A stretch of 7,376 bases of DNA. It comes from Bacillota bacterium (GTDB lineage: Bacteria > Bacillota_A > Clostridia > Lachnospirales > Bianqueaceae). Shown one piece after another: positions 1 to 5,719 of this stretch (positions are counted from its first letter, which is position 1; every line of letters begins with the position of its first letter). The notes below the pieces were generated by a model. That model did no database searches. It worked only from the letters and a program-made list of their open reading frames with translations, and had not been told where the DNA came from. A program made the translations under genes and the position numbers. The stretch is from assembly GCA_017420625.1 (NCBI GenBank), contig JAFOIR010000170.1, positions 1-7,376 of the forward strand, read 5' to 3'.

Positions 1-339
1 GCCGCTGCCGGCTGCGGCGGATCCTTCACCGGGACCGCGCGCCTTCAGGACAAAGAGAGCGACCGCGTCCGAGTGATGGCGGAGGAACTTGCAAAATTCG
101 GGATTCAAAGCAGGACCGGTCCGGACCGGTTTACGGTTCTGCCCGGGAAATTACGGGCACCGAAAAAGCCGCTCACGGGACACGGGGATCACCGGGTGGT
201 GATGGCCCTTGCCATCCTGCTGATAAAGACCGGCGGCGTGATCCGGGGTGCCGAGGCCATCAGCAAGAGCGATCCAATGTTTTTTGACCGGCTGAAAGCC
301 CTGGGAATTCAAATAGAAGAAGAAAGGAACACCCTATGA
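1..339 (+). CDS. aroA: 3-phosphoshikimate 1-carboxyvinyltransferase (EPSP synthase), 3' part
   Basis: This is the C-terminal 112 residues of EPSP synthase; the gene begins left of the window and frame 1 is open from base 1. The enzyme joins phosphoenolpyruvate to shikimate 3-phosphate in the cytosolic chorismate pathway. The identifying motifs are the RLQDKESDR segment (residues 20-28 of this fragment), which corresponds to the conserved R-x-K-E-[ST]-D-R stretch of the family, and GDHRVVMALAIL (about residues 62-73), the conserved DHR-x-[AV]-M segment near the C-terminus. The last residues (SDPMFFDRLKALGI) also fit the family's end. The stop codon TGA (337-339) overlaps the ATG of the next gene by four bases, so the two are probably translationally coupled. 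Identity is firm. Whether the full enzyme is glyphosate-sensitive or -tolerant cannot be judged from this part. Confidence 0.95.
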   Translation, partial: AAAGCGGSFTGTARLQDKESDRVRVMAEELAKFGIQSRTGPDRFTVLPGKLRAPKKPLTGHGDHRVVMALAILLIKTGGVIRGAEAISKSDPMFFDRLKALGIQIEEERNTL

Positions 340-914
340 AATACTTTATCGCATCGGACATTCACGGATCCGCGGCCTGGTGCCGGAGGATGCTGGAAGC
401 TTTTGAGAAAGAACAGGCGGACCGTATGATCCTGCTCGGCGACATTCTCTATCATGGCCCGCGCAATAGTCTGCCGGACGAATATGATCCGCCGAAGGTG
501 ATCGGGATGCTCAATCCTCTGAAGAACCGGATCCTGGCTGTATGCGGCAACTGCGACAGTGCGGTGGATCAGATGGTGCTGCAGTTCCCGATCATGGCGG
601 ATTATGCCATTCTCTCTCTGCCGTCTGAAAAGGAAAATCAACCGGACGCGCTGGTTTATCTGACTCACGGACACGTGTGGAATGAAGACCATCTGCCGAA
701 TCTTTCAGAGGGCGACATTCTTCTTCACGGGCATACCCATGTACCGGTCGTTCATGAACATGATACCTATACTTATATCAATCCGGGATCGGTCGCGATT
801 CCGAAGGAAGACAGCCATCACGGGTATATGACACTGGAAGATGGTCTGTTCATCTGGAAGAGTCTGGAAAAGGAAAGCTTCGGGGAAGAGAAAATGCGCT
901 GGAAAAAGCATTGA
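336..914 (+). CDS. yfcE: YfcE/MJ0936-type metallophosphoesterase
   Basis: A 192-residue protein of the calcineurin-like phosphoesterase superfamily, close in length to E. coli YfcE (about 184 aa), a metal-dependent phosphodiesterase active on artificial substrates. All metal-binding motifs are visible in order: D8-x-H10 (SDIHG), GD36 with H40 (GDILYHGPRN), GNCD (71-74), THGH (110-113), HGHTH (131-135), then NPGS (149-152). No signal peptide or membrane segment is seen, so it is cytosolic. The start is well supported: AAAGGAA at 323-329 sits six bases before an ATG that overlaps the aroA stop as ATGA. The tail after about residue 175 is charged and probably not part of the fold. The natural substrate is unknown for the family, and its pairing with aroA need not mean a role in aromatic synthesis. 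Confidence 0.93.
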   Translation: MKYFIASDIHGSAAWCRRMLEAFEKEQADRMILLGDILYHGPRNSLPDEYDPPKVIGMLNPLKNRILAVCGNCDSAVDQMVLQFPIMADYAILSLPSEKENQPDALVYLTHGHVWNEDHLPNLSEGDILLHGHTHVPVVHEHDTYTYINPGSVAIPKEDSHHGYMTLEDGLFIWKSLEKESFGEEKMRWKKH

Positions 915-928
915 CAGAGGCTTTTTTC
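901..928 (+). terminator. weak A/T-stem terminator at the end of yfcE
   Basis: GGAAAAAGC (901-909) can pair with GCTTTTTTC (920-928) around a 10-base loop, and the 3' arm itself is the T run. The stem has few G-C pairs, so termination would be weak. It overlaps the last codons of yfcE and the secG promoter. Inferred from base pairing only. Confidence 0.4.
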
Positions 929-939
929 TGTGTTATGAT
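911..939 (+). promoter_or_regulatory. sigma-A promoter for secG
   Basis: A perfect -35 TTGACA (911-916), a 17-bp spacer and TATGAT (934-939) form a near-consensus housekeeping promoter. A TG one base before the -10 (931-932) adds the extended -10 feature. The stop codon of yfcE lies inside the -35 hexamer. Transcription would start near 946, giving a leader of about 77 bases before secG. Confidence 0.8.
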
Positions 940-965
940 AGTCGTTGCATTTTATGTGCCCGTGT

Positions 966-981
966 CAAGGCTGAAGCCTTG
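966..981 (+). promoter_or_regulatory. small hairpin in the secG leader
   Basis: CAAGGC (966-971) and GCCTTG (976-981) pair perfectly across a TGAA loop, about 20 bases into the predicted secG leader. No T run follows, so this is not a terminator. It might stabilise the message 5' end or be chance; I recognise no riboswitch or protein-binding leader here. Confidence 0.3.
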
Positions 982-1023
982 CGCGTACCCTGTATCCCGT
1001 ATAAGATGAGAGAGGTGACATAG

Positions 1024-1275
1024 ATGAAAGCTTTAGCGATCGTTCTTTCTATTCTTCTGCTGCTTGTTTGTCTCGTGATGTCCGCTGTCGTGCTCCTGCA
1101 GGAAGGCAAGAGCGCAGGACTTTCCGGTGCCATCAGTGGTGCTGCAGAGACTTACTTCGGCAAGAACAAAGCACGGACCCTGGAAGGAAAACTGGAGCGG
1201 CTGACCAAGATTCTGGCTGCCGGATATCTGGTGCTGGCTCTGGTGCTTTATTTCATCGTCAGTGCGATTTCCTGA
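1024..1275 (+). CDS. secG: protein translocase subunit SecG
   Basis: An 83-residue membrane protein matching SecG, the small accessory subunit of the SecYEG channel that aids SecA-driven export. It has the family's two helices (about residues 4-25 and 62-81). Between them lies the conserved cytosolic loop LLQEGKSAGLSGAISG (24-39), followed by the FGKNKARTLEGKLERLT stretch leading into helix 2. Length is typical for Bacillota. AGAGGTGA (1011-1018) precedes the ATG by five bases. It has its own strong promoter upstream and a strong terminator downstream, so it can be made as a single-gene message. Identity is firm. Confidence 0.95.
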   Translation: MKALAIVLSILLLLVCLVMSAVVLLQEGKSAGLSGAISGAAETYFGKNKARTLEGKLERLTKILAAGYLVLALVLYFIVSAIS

Positions 1276-1313
1276 TCCGCTGACCCTTTGCTAGACGACG
1301 GTCTGGAGCGGAT
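1275..1313 (+). promoter_or_regulatory. possible antiterminator competing with the secG terminator
   Basis: ATCCGCTGACC (1275-1285) can pair with GGTC (1300-1303) plus AGCGGAT (1307-1313), leaving a 3-base bulge and a 14-base loop: 11 pairs, all Watson-Crick. The partner bases include most of the 5' arm of the terminator at 1298-1330, so the two folds exclude each other. The upstream arm starts at the last base of the secG stop codon, where a terminating ribosome would cover it. This is inference from pairing alone. Confidence 0.35.
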
Positions 1314-1330
1314 GTTCCGGACCGTTTTTT
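1298..1330 (+). terminator. Rho-independent terminator after secG
   Basis: ACGGTCTGGAG (1298-1308) pairs with TTCCGGACCGT (1315-1325) across a CGGATG loop, giving 11 pairs including two G-T. It runs directly into six T residues (1325-1330). This is a strong intrinsic terminator located 22 bases after the secG stop. It separates secG from smpB, and no convincing promoter follows it. Confidence 0.85.
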
Positions 1331-1347
1331 GTTGAATGAAAGCCAGC

Positions 1348-1367
1348 CCTGCTTTACCCGAAGCAGG
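1348..1367 (+). promoter_or_regulatory. hairpin just upstream of the smpB ribosome binding site
   Basis: CCTGCTT (1348-1354) pairs perfectly with AAGCAGG (1361-1367) across a TACCCG loop. It ends three bases before the AAGGAG Shine-Dalgarno site of smpB (1371-1376). Its closeness could influence ribosome access or message stability. No T run follows. The role is unproven. Confidence 0.35.
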
Positions 1368-1384
1368 CTTAAGGAGAACTATCA

Positions 1385-1852
1385 ATGGCAAAAGACACCG
1401 TAAAACCGGTGGCGCAGAACCGAAGAGCCCATCATGATTATTTTCTGGAAGAGCTCTATGAGGCAGGCCTCGCGCTTTCCGGGACCGAGGTCAAATCCCT
1501 GCGTGCAGGCAAATGCAGCCTGAAGGAAAGCTATGTTGCCATCGAGCATGGAGAAGCATATATCTATAATATGCATATCAGTCCGTACGAACACGGCAAC
1601 ATCTTCAATAAGGATCCGCTTAGAACCAGAAAACTTCTGCTGCACAAGCACGAGATCCGTAAACTGCTCGGCGCAGTCAAGGCGGACGGCTATACGATCG
1701 TTCCGGTCCGGCTGTATTTCCGCGGCAATCACGCAAAGCTGGAGATCGCGCTGGCCAAGGGCAAAAAGCTCTATGACAAGCGGGAAACCATCGCAAAGAA
1801 AGACCAGCGCCGTGAAGCCGAGCGCGATTATAAGATCAGTAAAATGTACTAA
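1385..1852 (+). CDS. smpB: SsrA (tmRNA)-binding protein SmpB
   Basis: A 155-residue SmpB, the partner of tmRNA in trans-translation, which frees stalled ribosomes and tags incomplete proteins for degradation. Family hallmarks are all present: the N-terminal QNRRAHHDY segment (11-19), [18 protein letters not shown] (26-43), HISPYEHGN (64-72), [12 protein letters not shown] (77-88), the GYTIVPV strand (102-108), the [12 protein letters not shown] block (123-134), and a basic C-terminal tail that normally enters the decoding centre. Length is normal. AAGGAG (1371-1376) is eight bases before the ATG. In many Bacillota the ribonuclease R gene (rnr) lies between secG and smpB; it is absent here. 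No ssrA gene is visible in the window. Expression may depend on read-through of the preceding terminator. Confidence 0.96.
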   Translation: MAKDTVKPVAQNRRAHHDYFLEELYEAGLALSGTEVKSLRAGKCSLKESYVAIEHGEAYIYNMHISPYEHGNIFNKDPLRTRKLLLHKHEIRKLLGAVKADGYTIVPVRLYFRGNHAKLEIALAKGKKLYDKRETIAKKDQRREAERDYKISKMY

Positions 1853-1863
1853 CGGGGAAAACC

Positions 1864-2760
1864 ATGGTCAAAAATAAGAAAAAATGGTCTGTCACGAATA
1901 TCATTCTGACAGCACTGATCGTCATCCTGCTTGGAGTAGTTGGTTATTCCGGCTTCAAACTCTTCGGGATGTACCAGAAATATCATCACAATACCGTCAG
2001 TCAGAACAAGGTTTCAGAAGTCTTCTATGGTCAACAGACCACGGTCGAGCAGGAGGCTCAGGAAGGTTCTGCGGTCACGCCTACCACTGCGACGGAAAAT
2101 CCGTTCACACAGGAAGCGTATTCACTGAGCTCACTGGTGGCGCAGAATCCGGACACAGTCGGATGGATCAACATTCCGGATACGACGGTCGATTTTGCAG
2201 TCATGCAGGCAGCTGACAACGACTATTATCTGCATCGGGATTTCTTCCGTGAATATAACTATCCGGGCATCCCGTTCCTGGATTGTACCAATACCCCGGG
2301 AGCAAAGCGCCAGAATTACATTATTTACGGCCACCGGATGAAGGATAAGTCGATGTTCTGGATCATTGGCGAGTATCTGGAGCAGGACTGGTATGAACAG
2401 CATAAGAACTTCACCCTGCTGCTGCGTGTCGGTAAGGAAGACATCATGTACGACTGTGAAGTGTTTGCGGTCTATCGGCTGACGACCTCTGTCGATGCCT
2501 GGCAGACGGTCTTCGCCACCGACGATGACTATGCCCGCTATATTCAGGCCTGTTACGATCGATCCAACATCAAAACGGATGTCGTCGTAACCCCCGAGAC
2601 TGACGAACAGATCCTGACTCTCTCGACCTGCGATTCGCTTCTTTCCGCGACGGAAGGACGGCTTCTTGTTCATGCAAAGATGACCGAGCGTTCCCGTACC
2701 CCCGTCCAGATGCCGAGTCAGCCCGCACAGGGATCGTCACAGGAATCATCACAGCAATAA
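1864..2760 (+). CDS. srtB: class B sortase
   Basis: A 298-residue membrane-anchored transpeptidase of the sortase B family, which cleaves a C-terminal sorting motif of secreted proteins and links them to peptidoglycan. After a basic N-terminus comes one membrane helix (about 12-34), a variable Thr/Gln-rich linker (to about 85), and the catalytic domain. The catalytic residues fit the family: His157 in IIYGHRM, Cys256 in LTLSTC, and Arg266 in EGRLLVHAKM. DNDYYLHRDF (118-127) and GIPFLD (135-140) are typical class B segments. A Ser/Gln/Pro-rich tail (about 276-298) extends past the fold. The ATG lies 11 bases after the smpB stop behind GGGGAAAA, so the genes are probably co-transcribed. No substrate with an LPxTG- or NPxTN-like motif is encoded here. 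Class assignment is secure; the substrate is unknown. Confidence 0.93.
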   Translation: MVKNKKKWSVTNIILTALIVILLGVVGYSGFKLFGMYQKYHHNTVSQNKVSEVFYGQQTTVEQEAQEGSAVTPTTATENPFTQEAYSLSSLVAQNPDTVGWINIPDTTVDFAVMQAADNDYYLHRDFFREYNYPGIPFLDCTNTPGAKRQNYIIYGHRMKDKSMFWIIGEYLEQDWYEQHKNFTLLLRVGKEDIMYDCEVFAVYRLTTSVDAWQTVFATDDDYARYIQACYDRSNIKTDVVVTPETDEQILTLSTCDSLLSATEGRLLVHAKMTERSRTPVQMPSQPAQGSSQESSQQ

Positions 2761-2776
2761 AAGGAAGAAACCATCA

Positions 2777-3652
2777 ATGAAAAGTATGGCAAGCCCGGAT
2801 AGTCTCCGGGCTTTGTTTGATAAAAAACTCTGGATACTCGATATGGACGGAACGGTTTATCTGGGCAACCACGTATTTCCCGAGACATTGCCGTTTCTCT
2901 CCCGGATCAGACAGACGGGGGCAGACTATCTCTTTTTTACGAATAATGCATCCCGGTCCAAGAAGACGTATGTCGATCGGCTGGCCTCTTTGGGGATCCC
3001 TGCGAGTGAGCAGCAGATCCTGACTTCCGGCGAGACGATGCTGGCTTTCCTGAAAAAGGAACGGGCAGGAAAAATGGTGTACCTGGTGGGAACGCCGGAC
3101 CTTGAGAATGCTTTTCGCAGAGAAGGCATCCTTCTGTACAACGACTATCTGAAGAAGGAAGCCTCTGAAGGGGCAGCATCGGCCATCCCTTCCGCAGAAG
3201 AAGAAGTATCTCTCTGCCCGATCGTGGTGGCAAGCTTTGATACGACACTGACCTATGAGAAGCTGAATATTGCCTGCCGGCTGATCCGCCGGGGCGCGGA
3301 GTTTCTGAGCACGCATCCGGACTTCAACTGTCCGGTCGCACCGGAAGAGGGCGATTTTATCCCGGATTCCGGCGCGATCTGTGCACTGATCACGGCATCG
3401 ACGGGGAAAAAGCCGCGCTATTTCGGAAAGCCCTATGAGGACGTCGTCCGGATGATTGAAGCGCATACAGGTCTAGACCGTTCCGAGATGGTCGTCGTGG
3501 GTGACCGGCTCTATACGGACATCGCTGTCGGTGTGAAGAACGGGATGGATGCCGTGCTGGTGCTGTCCGGTGAATCCACGATGGAGGATGTGTTATCTTC
3601 CGAGGTCGAAGCGACCTATATCGTGCAAAATATCGGCTGTTTGCTGAAATAA
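2777..3652 (+). CDS. NagD-like HAD-superfamily phosphatase (HAD-IIA)
   Basis: A 291-residue cytosolic hydrolase of the HAD superfamily, subfamily IIA (the NagD, p-nitrophenyl phosphatase and AraL group), which usually dephosphorylates sugar or nucleotide phosphates. Motif I is LDMDGTVY (21-28), with nucleophile Asp22 and Asp24; motif II is FFTNNAS (53-59); motif III Lys218 is in GKPY; motif IV is GDRLYTDI (242-249). A C2-type cap lies between motifs II and III. The protein is somewhat longer than the usual 250-270 residues because of an acidic, Ala/Ser/Glu-rich insertion around 127-145. AAAGGAAG just before the ATG supports this start; Met4 is an alternative. The gap to srtB is 16 bases, so it likely belongs to the same message. 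The substrate cannot be told from sequence. Confidence 0.9.
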   Translation: MKSMASPDSLRALFDKKLWILDMDGTVYLGNHVFPETLPFLSRIRQTGADYLFFTNNASRSKKTYVDRLASLGIPASEQQILTSGETMLAFLKKERAGKMVYLVGTPDLENAFRREGILLYNDYLKKEASEGAASAIPSAEEEVSLCPIVVASFDTTLTYEKLNIACRLIRRGAEFLSTHPDFNCPVAPEEGDFIPDSGAICALITASTGKKPRYFGKPYEDVVRMIEAHTGLDRSEMVVVGDRLYTDIAVGVKNGMDAVLVLSGESTMEDVLSSEVEATYIVQNIGCLLK

Positions 3653-3663
3653 TCCGGTTTTTT
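3627..3663 (+). terminator. weak terminator after the HAD gene
   Basis: AAAA-T-ATCGG (3627-3636) can pair with CCGGT-T-TTTT (3654-3663) with one mismatch around a 17-base loop. The 3' arm continues into a run of T residues (3658-3664). The stem is short and the left arm lies in the last codons of the gene, so efficiency is doubtful. Confidence 0.4.
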
Positions 3664-3687
3664 TGTAAAATCCCCCTGCGTGAGGTA

Positions 3688-3718
3688 TTGCTTGTGACGC
3701 GGCGTTATGAGCTATAGT
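3688..3718 (+). promoter_or_regulatory. MerR-type promoter with 19-bp spacer and internal operator dyad
   Basis: TTGCTT (3688-3693) and TATAGT (3713-3718) are separated by 19 bp, the over-long spacer typical of promoters controlled by MerR proteins. A 23-bp dyad (3690-3712; arms GCTTGTGACGC and GCGTTATGAGC, 8 of 11 positions complementary) fills the spacer. MerR regulators bind such a dyad and unwind it to align the two hexamers. The site lies 25 bases before the merR-type gene, so autoregulation is the simplest reading. Confidence 0.6.
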
Positions 3719-3742
3719 TGGCGCATAAGGAGGTGAAAGGCT

Positions 3743-4504
3743 ATGTCAAACAAGACGGAAGAAGGTCAGATGTATTCGACCGGAGAGATCGCCAGGCTCT
3801 GCCAGGTCAGTGTCCGCACGGTTCAGTATTATGATCAGCGTGGGATCCTGGAGCCGAGCCAGCTTAGTGAGGGCGGCCGGCGAATGTATACAAAAGAGGA
3901 TGTCAGAAAACTCCATCTGCTGACCTATCTTCGTTCACTGGGCTTGTCAATTGACAATATCGCGCGGATTCAAAAGGAAGAAAACGCGCCGAATGTCATC
4001 GAAACGCTTCTAGAGGAGCAGATTCGCTCTCTGGAGGAAGAGATGAGCGAAAAACAGCAGCAGCTCAGTCAAGCGAAGGGATTTCTGGATGAGGTCCGAT
4101 CCGCAAAAACTTTCAGTTCATCAACGATTCAGGACATAGCCAGTCAAATGAAAAACAAAGAACTGCACAGGAAAATGATCCGTAACCTGATCATCACAAC
4201 GATCGTCATGGGTGTCATCGAATATGGTACGCTGATCTATGCGCTCGTATCGAAGATCTGGTGGCCGTTCGCTGTCGGAATGGGGATCGTGGTGATCCTT
4301 TCCGTAATTCTGTTTCATTACTACTGCAGATATGCCGCATTCATCTGTCCGGAATGCCATGAAGTGTTCCAGGCAGCGAAGAAAGAGATCCTATGGGCGC
4401 GGCATACCGCGAAAACCCGGAAACTGACCTGCCCGCACTGCGGGAGGAAAAGCTTTTGCATTGAGACTGCACTGGATGTCGGCGAGAAAGCCGGCAGTCA
4501 CTGA
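3743..4504 (+). CDS. membrane-tethered MerR-family regulator with zinc-ribbon-like tail
   Basis: A 253-residue protein whose N-terminus is a normal MerR DNA-binding domain: helix-turn-helix YSTGEIARLCQVSVRTVQYY (11-30), the wing with the GGRRMYTKED segment (44-53), and LRSLGLSIDNIARI (63-76). A long Glu/Gln-rich coiled coil follows (about 85-120), the usual dimerisation helix. Instead of a soluble effector domain it then has two hydrophobic helices (about 147-169 and 174-193) with a very short turn. The tail carries C202-x2-C205 and C230-x2-C233, spaced like a zinc ribbon. A hairpin anchor would leave both the DNA-binding end and the cysteine tail in the cytosol. The start is set by a perfect AAGGAGGTGA (3727-3736) six bases before the ATG. 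It is followed 23 bases later by a putative intramembrane protease gene. What it senses is unknown. Confidence 0.9.
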   Translation: MSNKTEEGQMYSTGEIARLCQVSVRTVQYYDQRGILEPSQLSEGGRRMYTKEDVRKLHLLTYLRSLGLSIDNIARIQKEENAPNVIETLLEEQIRSLEEEMSEKQQQLSQAKGFLDEVRSAKTFSSSTIQDIASQMKNKELHRKMIRNLIITTIVMGVIEYGTLIYALVSKIWWPFAVGMGIVVILSVILFHYYCRYAAFICPECHEVFQAAKKEILWARHTAKTRKLTCPHCGRKSFCIETALDVGEKAGSH

Positions 4505-4527
4505 ACCATATTTGACGGAGGTATCGT

Positions 4528-5319
4528 GTGTTGAAAGTACCTGCTTTATCGATCGCTTTTATGGCTGTATCACTCACCCTGGCATTTCTTTTACCCATCG
4601 CGCTGATGATTCTTCTCAGGGTAAAGAAAAAGGCCAACTTCCCGCCGTTCTTTATTGGAGCGGCGGTCATGCTGGTCTTTGCATTGATCATCGAGGCATT
4701 GATCCATCAGGTCGTATTTATGACATCCTTTGGCAAAGCTATCCAGGCCAATATCTATTGGTATGCCCTGTACGGCGGTCTGATGGCCGGACTCTTTGAA
4801 GAGACCGGGCGTTATGTGGCAATGAAAACGCTTCTGAAAAAATACTACAGCAACGACGCGAATGCCCTGATGTACGGCGCCGGTCACGGCGGGTTTGAAT
4901 GTATCGCCCTGCTGGGTCTGACAATGGTGAACAATCTGATCTATTCGATCATGATCAATACGGGCAGCATGTCCATGATCACAGCCAGCCTGCCGGCAGA
5001 ATATCTGCCGCAGATCGAGTCTGTTCTGACACAGCTGACAGATTCATCGCCCTGGATCTTCCTGCTGGGCATCGTTGAGCGGATCTTTGCGATCGCAATG
5101 CATATGAGTTTTTCTGTTATCGTGTGGTTCGGGGTAAAGAACCGAAAGTTCTGGCTTTATCCTTTTGCGATCTTTCTTCATGCGTCGGTAGATGGCCTCA
5201 CCGTGATCGCGTCGGGTTTGGGGCTTTCCAATCTTATGGTGGAAGGGATCGTCGGGCTTTTGACAGTGGCCGTTGTCCTGATTGCAAAACTAGTTGCAAA
5301 AGGGCCTGTAGCAAAATAG
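4528..5319 (+). CDS. YhfC-family putative intramembrane protease (CPBP/Rce1-like)
   Basis: A 263-residue polytopic membrane protein with about seven or eight hydrophobic helices. It resembles the Bacillus YhfC family, related to the CPBP/Rce1 glutamic intramembrane proteases. Candidate active-site motifs lie inside or next to helices: FEETGR (90-95, with the paired Glu91-Glu92 and Arg95), GHGGFE (119-124), ER-x6-H-x-SFSV (184-197, His192), and LHASVDG (217-223, His218 and Asp222). These match the pattern EExxR, then His, then HxxxD. GGAGG (4517-4521) lies six bases before GTG 4528 and nine before TTG 4531; either could be the start, and neither is ATG. It follows the membrane MerR gene by 23 bases, so the pair very likely forms one operon. 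No substrate is proven; the tethered regulator is the obvious candidate. Confidence 0.85.
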   Translation: MLKVPALSIAFMAVSLTLAFLLPIALMILLRVKKKANFPPFFIGAAVMLVFALIIEALIHQVVFMTSFGKAIQANIYWYALYGGLMAGLFEETGRYVAMKTLLKKYYSNDANALMYGAGHGGFECIALLGLTMVNNLIYSIMINTGSMSMITASLPAEYLPQIESVLTQLTDSSPWIFLLGIVERIFAIAMHMSFSVIVWFGVKNRKFWLYPFAIFLHASVDGLTVIASGLGLSNLMVEGIVGLLTVAVVLIAKLVAKGPVAK

Positions 5320-5334
5320 CCCACTGAAAAGACG

Positions 5335-5385
5335 AAGCCAGACAAACAATCCGGATGAAATTCGCAGGTTGTCTGTCTGGCTTTC
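5335..5385 (+). terminator. long-stem terminator after the MerR/YhfC unit
   Basis: Bases 5335-5351 pair with 5367-5383 at 16 of 17 positions (one A-C mismatch at 5345/5373), around a 15-base loop. The 3' arm ends GGCTTTCTC, an imperfect T run. It starts 15 bases after the stop codon and marks the end of the operon. Confidence 0.75.
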
Positions 5386-5640
5386 TCATGGAACAGGTTT
5401 CGCAGAGATGGACTGTGAATTGCACAAAGCGTAACTTATAATCCCATTTTGAGCTATGAACCAACGGGAAAAGGGATTATTAATTTCATATAATGATTTT
5501 TGATTCCTTTATTCAGTCAAAAATCAGAAAATATGGGATTAGAAGTCCATATATGAAAAATGAAAACCCTTCGCGGCCTATGGATAAAGGATTCCCAGCC
5601 AAAGATATGGTTTTGCGTTCTATTATTGATGCTACATAGA
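5386..5640. other. AT-rich intergenic stretch with inverted repeats
   Basis: No secure gene is seen. The stretch contains two TATAAT hexamers (5437-5442 and 5489-5494) with no good -35 on the + strand. ATAATCCC (5438-5445) pairs with GGGATTAT (5473-5480). TAATCCCAT (5439-5447) also pairs with ATGGGATTA (5533-5541). A separate perfect 10-bp inverted repeat is TGATTTTTGA (5494-5503) with TCAAAAATCA (5517-5526). Composition is markedly more AT-rich than the flanking genes. It could hold regulatory RNA, a small gene or decayed sequence. Confidence 0.5.
5553..5639 (+). CDS. possible 28-codon peptide (uncertain)
   Basis: A short open frame from ATG 5553 to TAG 5637-5639 encodes a polar 28-residue peptide ending DMVLRSIIDAT. 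The same frame is open back to ATG 5493, which would give 48 residues, but that ATG overlaps a TATAAT. In its favour, the stop lies one base before a strong hairpin with a T-rich tail on this strand, and possible -10 sequences lie upstream. Against it, no good Shine-Dalgarno site precedes either start, and I recognise no family. It could equally be a chance frame or the remnant of a lost gene. Confidence 0.2.
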   Translation: MKNENPSRPMDKGFPAKDMVLRSIIDAT

Positions 5641-5710
5641 AAAGACCTTGATGACTGTTTATTCGCAGCGTTCATTCGTTGCTGCTTACAGCTCAAGGTC
5701 TTTCTTTGTT
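5641..5710. terminator. long hairpin, probably a bidirectional terminator for lysR
   Basis: AAAGACCTTGA (5641-5651) pairs perfectly with TCAAGGTCTTT (5693-5703). Inside the stem, CTGT (5655-5658) pairs with ACAG (5688-5691), and GCAGC (5665-5669) with GCTGC (5681-5685), giving a long interrupted hairpin. On the minus strand it ends GGTCTTTTCTATG, 16 bases after the lysR stop. On the plus strand it ends GGTCTTTCTTTG followed by five more T residues. It can therefore terminate transcription from both sides. Confidence 0.75.
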
Positions 5711-5719
5711 TTTATCGGA

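Noticed and set aside
309..692. Minus-strand open frame of 127 codons
   Set aside because: It is antisense to the aroA end and the phosphoesterase, both of which have clear conserved motifs.
1331..1384. Separate promoter for smpB using TTGAAT (1332-1337) as -35
   Set aside because: At 17 bp spacing the -10 position reads TACCCG, which matches consensus at only two positions.
2131..2673. Minus-strand open frame of 180 codons
   Set aside because: It is antisense to the sortase catalytic domain and shows no family features or ribosome binding site.
2774..3466. Long minus-strand open frame of 230 codons
   Set aside because: It lies fully antisense to the HAD phosphatase, whose motifs are intact. 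The antisense product is rich in Arg, Cys and His with no recognisable domain.
5437..5442. Confident promoter call at the two TATAAT hexamers (5437 and 5489)
   Set aside because: Neither has a recognisable -35 at 16-18 bp; in AT-rich DNA such hexamers arise by chance.
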